A stretch of 21,685 nt of DNA, from positions 1-21,685 of the forward strand of contig JBOGDQ010000204.1 of assembly GCA_050742975.1 (NCBI GenBank), read 5' to 3'. The stretch is from JBDTGE01 sp050742975 (GTDB lineage: Bacteria; Actinomycetota; Actinomycetes; Mycobacteriales; Jatrophihabitantaceae). Positions 14,730 to 21,521 of this stretch are shown piece by piece. Within the stretch, counting starts at the first letter, position 1; each line of letters opens with the position of its first letter. The notes under the pieces were generated by a model. It worked only from the letters and a program-made list of their open reading frames with translations. It was not told the DNA's origin and did no database searches. The translations under genes were made by a program, and so were the position numbers.

Positions 14730-15443
14730 CGCCGGCCGAGGGCGCGAGCGACTGCGACGGGCATGCGTCGCGAGGTACCCGGCGAAAGCGGCGAGCCGTG
14801 CGCGCGCCCCCGCGCCGTCACCGTCGACCAGCCAGCGCAGGGTGACACCGTCGACGAAGGCGAGCGTCTGGCCTGCGAGCTGCGGCAGCGGCGTCGTCCA
14901 GGTCGCGCCGCTCGCCGTTGCCGCCAGGGACAGCAGCCCCTCCACGGCCGCCTGCGACACCTCGTACTGCCGCGTCGCGACCGCGCGCAGTTCGGGGTTG
15001 CGCAGCGCGTACGTCGTGATCTCGTAGGTCAGCAACTGCTCGCCGGGCGTCGCCTCGATCGTGTCCCACAGCGCGGCCGTCGCGGCGTTCAGGGCCGTCG
15101 CGAGGTCGGGAGACCGGCTGGGAGCCACAGACCGGCTGGGAACCACAGACCGACCGGGGGCGGGAGACCGACCGGGAGCGGGAGACCGGCCGGGAGCCGC
15201 AGACCGGCCGGGAGCGGTGCCGAGCCCCAGCCCCGCGGCGCTCGCCCCGGCCAGCTCGTCGACGATGCGCGCGGCGAGCGCGGCGAAGAGTTCGTCCTTG
15301 TCCTGGAAGCAGTAGTGGACGACCCCGAGTGCCACGCCGGCCTGGTCCGCGACCCGGCGGACCGTCGTCGCGGCGATCCCCTCCGCTGCCGCGACGTCCA
15401 GCGCCGATTCGATCAGTTGTGACCGGCGTTGCTCGATCGGCAT
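14721..15443 (-). CDS. TetR-family repressor with internal hexapeptide repeat
   Basis: The product is 240 residues from ATG 15443, which has GGGAG five bases upstream. The N-terminal helix-turn-helix (about 26-50, TTVRRVADQAGVALGVVHYCFQ) is typical. A six-unit Ala-Pro-Gly-Arg-Ser-type repeat (about residues 76-111) interrupts the link to the ligand domain, which resumes at DLATALNAATAALWD. The C-terminus is Arg-rich. It diverges from the lactone-oxidase-like gene across two TGGAC-N4-GTCCA sites, so it most likely represses that gene and itself. Whether the inserted linker affects function is not known. Confidence 0.85.
   Translation of the reverse strand: MPIEQRRSQLIESALDVAAAEGIAATTVRRVADQAGVALGVVHYCFQDKDELFAALAARIVDELAGASAAGLGLGTAPGRSAAPGRSPAPGRSPAPGRSVVPSRSVAPSRSPDLATALNAATAALWDTIEATPGEQLLTYEITTYALRNPELRAVATRQYEVSQAAVEGLLSLAATASGATWTTPLPQLAGQTLAFVDGVTLRWLVDGDGAGARARLAAFAGYLATHARRSRSRPRPASR
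15112..15219 (-). repeat. 18-bp tandem repeat, six units, inside TetR gene
   Basis: Units start at 15112, 15130, 15148, 15166, 15184 and 15202, each beginning GACCGRCYGGG on the plus strand. They encode (A/V)P(G/S)RS(A/P/V) on the minus strand. The length of 18 keeps frame. Units differ by a few bases, so the array is not brand new. Confidence 0.9.
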
Positions 15444-15471
15444 GCGCACTCCCACCGCCACATAAGAGCGC

Positions 15472-15514
15472 TGGACAAGCGTCCAAGTCAAGCCTTGACC
15501 TGGACAATCGTCCA
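15472..15514. promoter_or_regulatory. twin TetR-type operators and oxidase promoter
   Basis: TGGACAAGCGTCCA (15472-15485) and TGGACAATCGTCCA (15501-15514) are two copies of TGGAC-N4-GTCCA with centres 29 bases apart, nearly three helical turns. A further palindrome, GTCAAG-C-CTTGAC (15487-15499), lies between. TTGACC (15495-15500) could be the -35 box for the plus-strand gene, so binding would block it. Confidence 0.75.
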
Positions 15515-15530
15515 GTTCATCATGGTCGCC

Positions 15531-16823
15531 ATGGCGACGTGGACGAACTGGGCCGGGACGGTGACCGCCGAGGTCAGCGTCCGCTCACCCGCGAACATCG
15601 CCGAACTGCAGGACGTGATCGCCCAAGCCACGGCCGCCGGCACGCGGGTCAAGCCCATCGGGGCCGGCCACTCGTTCACCGCGATCGGGGAGACGGACGG
15701 TGTCCAGCTCAGGCTCGATCGGCTCGCCGGTGTCCTGCGCGCCGACCGCGAGAGCGGGCTGGTGACCGTCCTGGCCGGCACCCGTCTGCACGACCTCAAC
15801 ACAGCGCTCTGGCATCTCGACCTGGCCCTGCCCAATCTCGGCGACATCGACGTGCAGACGATCTCCGGCGCGATCTCGACCGGAACCCACGGCACCGGCG
15901 CGAAACTCGGTGGGATGGCGACGCAGGTCCACGCGCTGCAACTGGTCACCGCGACGGGCGAGTTGCTGGACATCGACTCCGGGCACGAGGCGTTCGACGC
16001 CGCGCGCATCGGGCTGGGCGCGCTCGGGGTCATCGCCACCGTCACCCTGCAGTGCGAGCCCGCGTTCGCCCTCGCCGCATCCGAGGCACCCGCCTCCTAC
16101 GACGAGGTGCTCGCCGACCTGGACCGGAACGTCGACGGCAACGACCACTTCGAGTTCTACTGGTTCCCGCACACGAGACGGGTGCTCACCAAGCGGAACA
16201 ACCGCGTGCTTCCCGGCACCGAGCTGCGGCCGGTGGGCCGGATCCGGCACCAGTTCGACGACGAGTTCCTGTCCAACACGGTGTTCGACGCGATCAATCG
16301 GGTGACCACCCGACGGCCGTCGCTCATCCCTCGTGCCAACGCGATCGCGGCCCGCGCGCTGTCCGCCCGCGACTACATCGACCGCTCGTACAACGTGTTC
16401 GCCTCGCCGCGCCGGGTCAGGTTCCGCGAAATGGAGTACGCCGTCCCGCGCCAGGCCGTCCCGTACGTGCTGAGCGGGATCGAGGCGTACCTGGCCCGCA
16501 GCAGCGAGCGGATCGGCTTCCCGGTCGAGGTCCGGTTCGCCGCCGCGGACGACATCTGGCTGTCGACCGCCCACGGCCGCGAGTCCGGCTACATCGCCGT
16601 ACACCAGTACCACCGGCGCGATCACGAGGCGTACTTCCGCGCGGTCGAGGCGATTGCCCAGGACGTCGACGGGCGGCCGCACTGGGGAAAGGTGCACCAC
16701 CGCGACGCCCGCTCGCTGGCCACCACGTACGGCCGGCACGCCGACTTCGTCGCGCTGCGCGACCGGCTGGACCCGCAGCGCGTCTTCGGCAACGCCTACC
16801 TCGACCGAGTCCTCGGGACGTAG
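15531..16823 (+). CDS. FAD-linked oxidase, D-arabinono-1,4-lactone / L-gulonolactone oxidase family
   Basis: The product is 430 residues from ATG 15531; an ATG at 15522 adds three. The N-terminal VAO-type FAD-binding domain has WTNWAGTV, the GAGHSF loop with H47 (position of covalent flavin attachment in relatives), and STGTHGTG (116-123). The C-terminal ALO domain ends with HWGKVHH, YGRHADF, LDPQRVFGNAYLDRVLG. It oxidises an aldonolactone or sugar alcohol with oxygen; in actinomycetes some members act on alditols or other polyols. The start has no Shine-Dalgarno sequence. It is controlled from the operators shared with the divergent TetR gene. Its stop is one base from that of the convergent VOC gene. 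Confidence 0.9.
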   Translation: MATWTNWAGTVTAEVSVRSPANIAELQDVIAQATAAGTRVKPIGAGHSFTAIGETDGVQLRLDRLAGVLRADRESGLVTVLAGTRLHDLNTALWHLDLALPNLGDIDVQTISGAISTGTHGTGAKLGGMATQVHALQLVTATGELLDIDSGHEAFDAARIGLGALGVIATVTLQCEPAFALAASEAPASYDEVLADLDRNVDGNDHFEFYWFPHTRRVLTKRNNRVLPGTELRPVGRIRHQFDDEFLSNTVFDAINRVTTRRPSLIPRANAIAARALSARDYIDRSYNVFASPRRVRFREMEYAVPRQAVPYVLSGIEAYLARSSERIGFPVEVRFAAADDIWLSTAHGRESGYIAVHQYHRRDHEAYFRAVEAIAQDVDGRPHWGKVHHRDARSLATTYGRHADFVALRDRLDPQRVFGNAYLDRVLGT

Positions 16824-16824
16824 G

Positions 16825-17220
16825 TCAGTCGCGCGGACTGAGCACGCAGAACTCATTGCCCTCGGGATCGGCGAGCACCACCCAGGTCGCCTCGGCGTCC
16901 TGACCGACGTCAACGCGCGAGGCGCCGAGCGCGACCAGCCGTTCGACCTCGGCTGCCTGGTCGTCGCCGGCACGCGGAGCGAGGTCGAGGTGCAGCCGAT
17001 TCTTGACGGTCTTGCCTTCGGGCACCGGCACGAACACCAACCCCGGGCCCTGCTCCTCGACCGGGATCTGCTCCTGCTTGCTCAGCGCATGCGGAGGAAC
17101 GATCACAACCTCGTCGACCGCCTCGTACACCTTTTTCCAGCCCAGCACGTCCGCCCACCAGGCGGCCTGCGCCGCGACGTCCCGACAGTCGACGACGACG
17201 CTGTACCAACGGATGCTCAT
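16825..17220 (-). CDS. VOC/glyoxalase-like protein
   Basis: The product is 131 residues from ATG 17220; the frame extends 17 codons upstream but those are Arg/Cys-rich and unlikely. It shows one beta-alpha-beta-beta-beta module with AAWWADVLGWK, KNRLHLDLAPR and VVLADPEGNEFCVL, the usual pattern of the single-domain glyoxalase-like (VOC) family. H77 and E123 occupy the metal-ligand positions. The reaction is unknown; members include resistance proteins, isomerases and non-enzymatic binders. No Shine-Dalgarno sequence is present, and TACCGT lies eight bases before the start. Confidence 0.85.
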   Translation of the reverse strand: MSIRWYSVVVDCRDVAAQAAWWADVLGWKKVYEAVDEVVIVPPHALSKQEQIPVEEQGPGLVFVPVPEGKTVKNRLHLDLAPRAGDDQAAEVERLVALGASRVDVGQDAEATWVVLADPEGNEFCVLSPRD

Positions 17221-17244
17221 GGGGCGGCACGGTAGGAGACGGGA

Positions 17245-17289
17245 CCGACAGCGCTGTCGGACCTGGCTCATACAGCTCAGTCGGACCTG
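17245..17289. promoter_or_regulatory. palindrome and direct repeat between divergent genes
   Basis: CCGACAGCGCTGTCGG (17245-17260) is a perfect 16-base palindrome. GTCGGACCTG occurs at 17256-17265 and again at 17280-17289. They lie between -10-like TACCGT (minus) and TACGGT (plus) of the two divergent genes. A shared regulator site is likely; the regulator is not in view. Confidence 0.5.
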
Positions 17290-17306
17290 CTTCCTACGGT
17301 CGGAGC

Positions 17307-17645
17307 ATGGCGACGATCGAGGACGTACGGCGCATCGTCGAGCCGCTGCCCAGAGCCTATGAAGTCCTCGTCGGCGACCGGGTCAAGTTCCGCGCCGGCC
17401 GCATCGTGTTCGCCTCCCTGTCGCCCGACGAGAGCCTGCTCGGCTTCGGATTCCCGCGCGAGGAGCGGGCCGCGCTCGTCGCCGGCGATCCGGACAAGTT
17501 CCTGATGCCGGTGAAGTCCGACGAGCGCTACCAGTGGGTGCGGCTGCGGCTGGCCGCCGTCGACGCGGACGAACTGGCCGAACTACTCGTCGACGCCTGG
17601 CGCATGTGCGTTCCGAAGCGAGTGGCCGCCGAGTACCTGGGCTAG
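17307..17645 (+). CDS. MmcQ/YjbR-family protein
   Basis: The product is 112 residues, complete for the family. It has the CyaY-like YjbR fold: KFRAGRIVFASLSPDE, FGFPREERAALVAGDPDKF, and the helix DELAELLVDAWRMCVPKRVAAEYL. Some members bind DNA in vitro, but no cellular role is established. GGAG lies only one base from the ATG, and TACGGT stands six bases upstream, so a leaderless transcript is plausible. Its stop codon at 17643 overlaps the stop of the TetR remnant on the other strand. Confidence 0.88.
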   Translation: MATIEDVRRIVEPLPRAYEVLVGDRVKFRAGRIVFASLSPDESLLGFGFPREERAALVAGDPDKFLMPVKSDERYQWVRLRLAAVDADELAELLVDAWRMCVPKRVAAEYLG

Positions 17646-17815
17646 CGACGCCGTGTCCTCCGGGCGATGAGGGTCGCCACGCCGTCCAGGACGCTCTGCA
17701 GGCCGAACAGGAACTCCTCGTCCGCGAAATCACCGCCAGCGCTGTCGACCAGCGACCCGGAGACACACGGGAAGGCGTCCTCGTCGACGAGCTCAGCGAG
17801 CCCACCCACAAAAGT
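17642..17815 (-). pseudogene. C-terminal remnant of a TetR-family gene
   Basis: Fifty-seven codons are open on the minus strand, ending in GLQSVLDGVATLIARRTRRR and a TAG stop. The pattern DEEFLFGL-S-LDGVATLIARR is the usual C-terminal helix of TetR-type ligand domains. A TGA stop directly upstream and the 15-bp repeat beyond it leave no DNA-binding domain and no plausible start. It is therefore a truncated relic. The divergent YjbR or the LuxR-type gene may mark where the lost part was replaced. Assignment rests on this short segment. Confidence 0.5.
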
Positions 17816-17821
17816 TCAGAT

Positions 17822-17881
17822 GCCGACCTGCGGGACGCCGACCGGCGGAGCGCCGACCTGCGGGACGCCGACCTGCGGGGC
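17822..17881 (+). repeat. 15-bp tandem repeat, four units (pentapeptide-like)
   Basis: Units start at 17822, 17837, 17852 and 17867 with consensus GCCGACCTGCGGGAC. Read on the plus strand they give ADLRD-ADRRS-ADLRD-ADLRG, the classic A(D/N)LXX pentapeptide repeat, followed by APANA and a TAG. No start codon with a ribosome site leads into it, and the frame upstream is antisense to the TetR remnant. It may be the tail of a lost pentapeptide gene, or a minisatellite that happens to look like one. Confidence 0.8.
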
Positions 17882-17933
17882 GCACCGGCCAACGCCTAGG
17901 CTCGGCCCCGAGAAACCTCCGGGGAGGGTGTCC

Positions 17934-19067
17934 GTGGGACTCGACGAGCTGACCGACCGCGAGCGTGCGGTGGCGGTGGCTGCGCGAACCGGCGCATCCG
18001 CCAAGGCCATCGGCGAGCAGCTGTTCCTCAGCCCGCGGACCGTCGAAACGCACCTCGGCGCGATCTACCGCAAGCTCGGCGTCACCACCCGCGGCGAGCT
18101 GATCGCCCTGCTGCACACGCAGCCCGACCCGCCCGCGCCGGCCGCTCAACTGGCCCTGCCCGTCATGCTCCCGGTCACGGACGGCTTCGTGGGCCGCGCC
18201 GCCGAGATCGCCGCTCTCGGTTCGTCGCTGGCCGCGGCCAGGCGGGGTGAGCGGGCGACCGTGATGATCGGCGGCGAACCGGGCATCGGGAAGTCGACGC
18301 TCGCCGGACGGGTGGCGGCCGACGCACATGCGAGCGGCGCCCTCGTGCTGGCCGGGCGCTGCGACCCGGACTTCGGTGCGCCGTTCGGCCCGGTTGCCGA
18401 CGCGCTCCGCCCGTACCTCGGGAGCCACGCCGACCCGGCGAAGGCAGGCGGGCCGACGGCGGGCTCACTTGCCGCGCTGCTGCCCGAGCTGGCTGCCCGG
18501 CTGCCCGCACCGCTCGCGGTGGAGGACGCGGCGACGTCGCGGCGCCTGCTCGTCGAAGCCGTCCGGCACGTCCTGCGCGAGGCCGCGGCCGCGGCACCGG
18601 TCCTGCTGGTTCTGGAGGACCTGCACTGGGCCGACCGGGCCACGATCGCCCTGGTGCGTCAGCTCGTCACCGCGGCACAGCTGGCCGGCCTCGTCCTCGT
18701 CACGGACGCTGCCGGCCGGCTCGTCGCGCCGCTGTACGCCGGTGGCAGCTGGACCCTCTCCCGTGACTGGCTGCGGCCCCCGACGCTGGCCTACCTCGCG
18801 CCGGTCGCCCGCGCCGTGCTGGACGAACGGGCGCGCACCGCGCTGGCCGAGGAGCTCGCGCCGTACGGCGGGCAGCTCGTCGTCGCCGGCCCGGGCGCGC
18901 TGGTGGTGGACGCCGTCGATCACGGCCGCGGCATCCTGCTCACGTCCACGGAACCGGCCGCCGCGACGGCACTGCTCACCGCGGCCGCAGCCCTGGCCGA
19001 GCACGTCGGTTCGCCCGTCCTGGCCGATAGATCACGGCGCGAGCTGGCCGGCGTCAGCGGCGGTTGA
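17934..19067 (+). CDS. LuxR-type HTH fused to an AAA ATPase domain, HTH at the N-terminus
   Basis: The product is 377 residues from GTG 17934, with GGAGG six bases upstream; the upstream frame (from 17667) is not coding. Residues 4-58 are a LuxR helix-turn-helix (LTDRERAVAVAA, LFLSPRTVETHLGAIYRKLGV). An ATPase domain begins with GFVGRAAEIAAL near 83, Walker A GGEPGIGKST near 114-123, and Walker B LLVLEDLHWAD near 225. The last 130 residues differ from the usual ATPase remainder and are unrecognised. Known large LAL regulators carry the HTH at the C-terminus, so the order is reversed and the protein is short. Targets unknown; it could act as an ATP-responsive transcription regulator. Confidence 0.8.
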   Translation: MGLDELTDRERAVAVAARTGASAKAIGEQLFLSPRTVETHLGAIYRKLGVTTRGELIALLHTQPDPPAPAAQLALPVMLPVTDGFVGRAAEIAALGSSLAAARRGERATVMIGGEPGIGKSTLAGRVAADAHASGALVLAGRCDPDFGAPFGPVADALRPYLGSHADPAKAGGPTAGSLAALLPELAARLPAPLAVEDAATSRRLLVEAVRHVLREAAAAAPVLLVLEDLHWADRATIALVRQLVTAAQLAGLVLVTDAAGRLVAPLYAGGSWTLSRDWLRPPTLAYLAPVARAVLDERARTALAEELAPYGGQLVVAGPGALVVDAVDHGRGILLTSTEPAAATALLTAAAALAEHVGSPVLADRSRRELAGVSGG

Positions 19068-19095
19068 TCGGCGCGGACGCAAGCACCACGCCCCG

Positions 19096-19146
19096 TGATC
19101 AGCTGCGACCTGTGGCTGCTGATCGACCACAACCCGCAGCTGATCA
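19096..19146. repeat. nested palindrome between convergent genes
   Basis: TGATCAGCTGCG (19096-19107) and CGCAGCTGATCA (19135-19146) are perfect 12-base arms. TGTGG (19111) and CCACA (19127) form an inner stem. A further CTGATCG copy lies in the loop. It sits between the LuxR-type gene and a convergent small gene, so it may terminate both; its internal TGATC repeats also suggest a dispersed palindromic element. Confidence 0.75.
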
Positions 19147-19169
19147 GAGCGTTTGATGCGGTGGCGTAG

Positions 19170-19499
19170 CTACCTCGCGCGTGGCGGAACGTCCGCTCTG
19201 ACCAGCCGAACACGATCAGCCGCGATCGCACCCGGAAAGTAGAGGTAACCCTCCGGCGACCGGACCAGCGAGCCGGGGTCGACACCAGCGACCTCCCACA
19301 CGTCGACCGGGCCGCCGGTGTTGTTCAAGCCCACGAACCAGTCGACGTCGAAGTCGTCCGCGACCAGGAAGCATCCGTCCTGCTCCGGACGCTCGCTACC
19401 CGCAATCCCGCGCGCCGCACCCATGCGCTGCCAGTCAAGCCCGTGCACCCGGATCGACTCACGGTTGAGGACCGACGAGACGTGATAGTGAGGCGGCAC
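19170..19499 (-). CDS. small protein, possibly ADP-ribosyltransferase-like fold
   Basis: The product is 109 residues from GTG 19499; an in-frame stop four codons upstream limits the choice. The N-terminus HYHVSSVLNRESIRVHGLDW resembles the first motif (Y-H-x-(S/T)-x-x-x-N-x-x-S-I-x-x-x-G-L) of ART-type folds such as DarT/DUF4433 and Tpt1. A middle GCFLVADDFDVDWFVGLNN and a C-terminal strand follow. This is similarity by eye, not proof, and a catalytic Glu is not identified. No antitoxin gene adjoins it. TAGCCT lies six bases before the start, which suggests a leaderless mRNA. Homologues occur as conserved hypothetical proteins in actinomycetes, as far as I recall. Confidence 0.7.
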   Translation of the reverse strand: MPPHYHVSSVLNRESIRVHGLDWQRMGAARGIAGSERPEQDGCFLVADDFDVDWFVGLNNTGGPVDVWEVAGVDPGSLVRSPEGYLYFPGAIAADRVRLVRADVPPRAR

Positions 19500-19505
19500 G
19501 CTTGA

Positions 19506-19511
19506 AGGCTA
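19506..19511 (-). promoter_or_regulatory. -10 box for leaderless transcript of the small ART-like gene
   Basis: TAGCCT read on the minus strand lies six bases before the GTG start at 19499, and no ribosome-binding site is present. Confidence 0.3.
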
Positions 19512-19581
19512 GACATCAGACGCCCGACCACCTGTCGACGGGCCGTCGGATGCGCAACAAGATCTACGCCGAGGCGCCGTC

Positions 19582-19611
19582 GCCCTGGTGCGCGACGTGC
19601 CCTGGTGCGCG
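19582..19611. repeat. 13-bp direct repeat in intergenic region
   Basis: GCCCTGGTGCGCG occurs at 19582-19594 and 19599-19611, with a 17-base period. The surrounding 19500-19787 interval (288 bases) has no gene I can support on either strand. Confidence 0.6.
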
Positions 19612-19787
19612 GAGGTCGCAGCCACGCATCGAGCCTCGGTTGCGCGGAGGCCGCCTGGTTCACCGTGGCTCGCGGTGTTGCAGATTGCGTCAAACCCCCG
19701 CTCGCGACGGCACAATCACCATCTGACCATCGGGCACGCGCATAATCGGCGCGACAGACAGAGCCGCGACAGGTGGAGGGAGGCGCG

Positions 19788-20693
19788 GTGGGAACGCAGC
19801 CCGGCGAGCGCCGCGGCCCGACTGCGCCGGATGAGGTCGAACAGCGCTCGCACGAGCTCTTCGACGAGGCGCGCCGGATCGTTGCAGAGCGCTTCGCCGA
19901 GGCCAGCTTCGATCCCGACCGCGGGCTTCGGGTGACCGTGATCGACCTGAACGATCAGGACATGGCCGCGATCACCGGACTGGCGCAGCGACTCGGCATA
20001 GCTGGCTGGGTGCGCGTCGAGCGGGCCGACCCCGCCGCGCTCGAGGCCTGGGAGCAGTTGCGCATCGACCTGCTCAGGCTCCGGGACACGCGGCCACGAG
20101 TGCTCCAGCAGTATCCGACGCCTGAGCCCGGATACCGGCGCCCGCCCGTCCGCATCCATCTCGCCCCCGACGCCGAAGCCACGGCAGCCGAACTGCACGC
20201 GCGCTACCGCGACTTCGTTTCCCTGCGGGTCGGCGCCCTTCCCTACCCGCCCGGATCGACGCCGCAGACCCGACCGAGGGCGGTCGCAGAGCGTGAGCGA
20301 ACGCCCGTCGATCCAGCCGAGCTGCGCGTCGCACTGGACGGACCGCTGTCCATTCGCAGCGGCCAGAGCACGACCCACCATCTGCTACTCACGAACCTCA
20401 GCGGAAGCGACATCACCGTGCACACCAACGGCACCCTCACCGCGGGCATCATCGACGCGAACACCGGGGCGACGGTCGGTGGCTACGCAGGCGCGCAGAT
20501 CCAACCCTTGGTCATCTTCAGCGCAGCACCATCGGAAACGGTCCGCATCCCACTGCTCGTCGGAACGGCCAGCTACAGCCAGGAGCTCGGATACGCCGTC
20601 CCTCCTGGCGACTGGCACCTGACCGCTCCGTTGGATCTGGGCGACGGCCGGCGGCTCGTGACCGGCTCCCTGGAACTGACGATCCTCGACTGA
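19788..20693 (+). CDS. two-part conserved hypothetical protein with C-terminal Ig-like domain
   Basis: The product is 301 residues from GTG 19788, preceded by a GGAGGGAGG ribosome site that makes it better than the GTG at 19773. Residues 15-150 form a mainly helical section with the strand LRVTVIDLNDQDM and a Pro-rich stretch near 104-120. After a Pro/Arg linker (about 150-180), residues 180-300 look like a beta-sandwich: LSIRSGQSTTHHLLLTNLSG, HTNGTLTAGIID, GYAVPPGDWHL and a final strand. The layout recalls BsuPI-like/Ig-like domains, but I do not recognise a named family. There is no signal peptide or membrane segment, so it is probably cytosolic. Function unknown. Confidence 0.82.
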   Translation: MGTQPGERRGPTAPDEVEQRSHELFDEARRIVAERFAEASFDPDRGLRVTVIDLNDQDMAAITGLAQRLGIAGWVRVERADPAALEAWEQLRIDLLRLRDTRPRVLQQYPTPEPGYRRPPVRIHLAPDAEATAAELHARYRDFVSLRVGALPYPPGSTPQTRPRAVAERERTPVDPAELRVALDGPLSIRSGQSTTHHLLLTNLSGSDITVHTNGTLTAGIIDANTGATVGGYAGAQIQPLVIFSAAPSETVRIPLLVGTASYSQELGYAVPPGDWHLTAPLDLGDGRRLVTGSLELTILD

Positions 20694-20836
20694 CCCTTCG
20701 CCCGCCGCGCCGCTTCCGACGATGGTGCGGCTCTGCGGCTGTGGCGTCCCAGGCGCAACAAGATCGACGCCAGCGCGGGTACAGCGGCGCGGCCCAACTG
20801 CCGCCCGAACTGCCGGCCACGAGCGTGCTGCCACAC

Positions 20837-21229
20837 TCAGCCGCGGCCGAGACGACCGGACGGGACGGCAGCAAGGCCCTGCACGCGCCCGACCCGGCCG
20901 TCGGTCACCTCGAACAGCAGGCATCGCGTATGCACCTGCCCGCTCGCGTCGGTGACCTCGTGGAACGCGACCGCGTGCCCGTCATCGTCGGTGTAGAGCT
21001 GCTGCAGCCGTAGGGCGAAGCTGCCGCCGCTCTCGCGGACCTCGTCGGCCAGCAGTGCGAGCACCGCGTCCCGACCGACCGCACGGCCCGAGCTCGTGGT
21101 GTCGACCCACTCCGCCTCGTCGCTCAGCAGCGTGCCGATCCGGGTCAGGTCACGCACCTCGAACGCCTGGTAGAGCAGCCGGACCACCGCGTCGGCCGTC
21201 AGTGCTGACAAGCCAGTGCTCGCGTTCAC
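20837..21229 (-). CDS. SnoaL/NTF2-like protein
   Basis: The product is 130 residues from GTG 21229. A longer frame to 21322 exists, but it crosses a strong palindrome and is Ala/Gly/Thr-rich, so I take the shorter form. The cone-shaped NTF2 fold is suggested by VVRLLYQAFEVRDLTRIGTLLSDEAEWVD, GRDAVLALLADEV, FHEVTDASGQVHTRCLLFEVTDGRVGRVQGLA. Members act as small isomerases, hydrolases or binding proteins; no catalytic residue can be assigned with confidence. The gene stands alone, convergent with the hypothetical gene at 19788-20693. Confidence 0.75.
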   Translation of the reverse strand: MNASTGLSALTADAVVRLLYQAFEVRDLTRIGTLLSDEAEWVDTTSSGRAVGRDAVLALLADEVRESGGSFALRLQQLYTDDDGHAVAFHEVTDASGQVHTRCLLFEVTDGRVGRVQGLAAVPSGRLGRG

Positions 21230-21253
21230 CGATACCCCCGTCGTCGCGCTTTC

Positions 21254-21296
21254 GGCGGTGGCACCGGCTCCCTCCCTGGATGCCGGCGCCACCGCC
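21254..21296. repeat. 15-bp-arm inverted repeat upstream of the SnoaL-like gene
   Basis: Arms 21254-21268 (GGCGGTGGCACCGGC) and 21282-21296 differ by one position that still allows a G-U pair, around a 13-base loop. It lies 25 bases before the chosen start of the SnoaL-like gene and may be a leader hairpin or operator. Confidence 0.6.
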
Positions 21297-21515
21297 AGGT
21301 CAGATGCCGAACATGTGCCCATAGCCGCTTGTCGCGATCATCGCCGCCTGGTCCGAGTAGCGACCACCGAGCATCGTGCGTCCCCGGAGCACGCGGGCAC
21401 ATCCGGGTAGTTACCGATCATCGCCACGCCGAGCTACGTAGCCGGACAGCGCCGCGCCCGGTACGCACCCACTCGCCCGATTCGTCCGGCGGCATCAGCG
21501 AAACGCCCTGGGTGC

Positions 21516-21521
21516 GAGAAT
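21516..21521 (+). promoter_or_regulatory. -10 box for leaderless serC
   Basis: GAGAAT ends six bases before the serC GTG and is preceded by TG-C (extended -10). Transcription would start at the start codon, consistent with the lack of any Shine-Dalgarno sequence. Confidence 0.55.

Noticed and set aside
17534..17899. A 121-codon pentapeptide protein gene
   Set aside because: Its start lies inside the YjbR gene and most of the frame is antisense to the TetR remnant; only the four-unit repeat itself looks like a pentapeptide protein.
19552..20771. GCGCAACAAGATCNACGCC at 19552 and 20753 as a dispersed repeat
   Set aside because: Only 19 bases with one mismatch and no flanking similarity; chance is a fair explanation in 21 kb of biased sequence.
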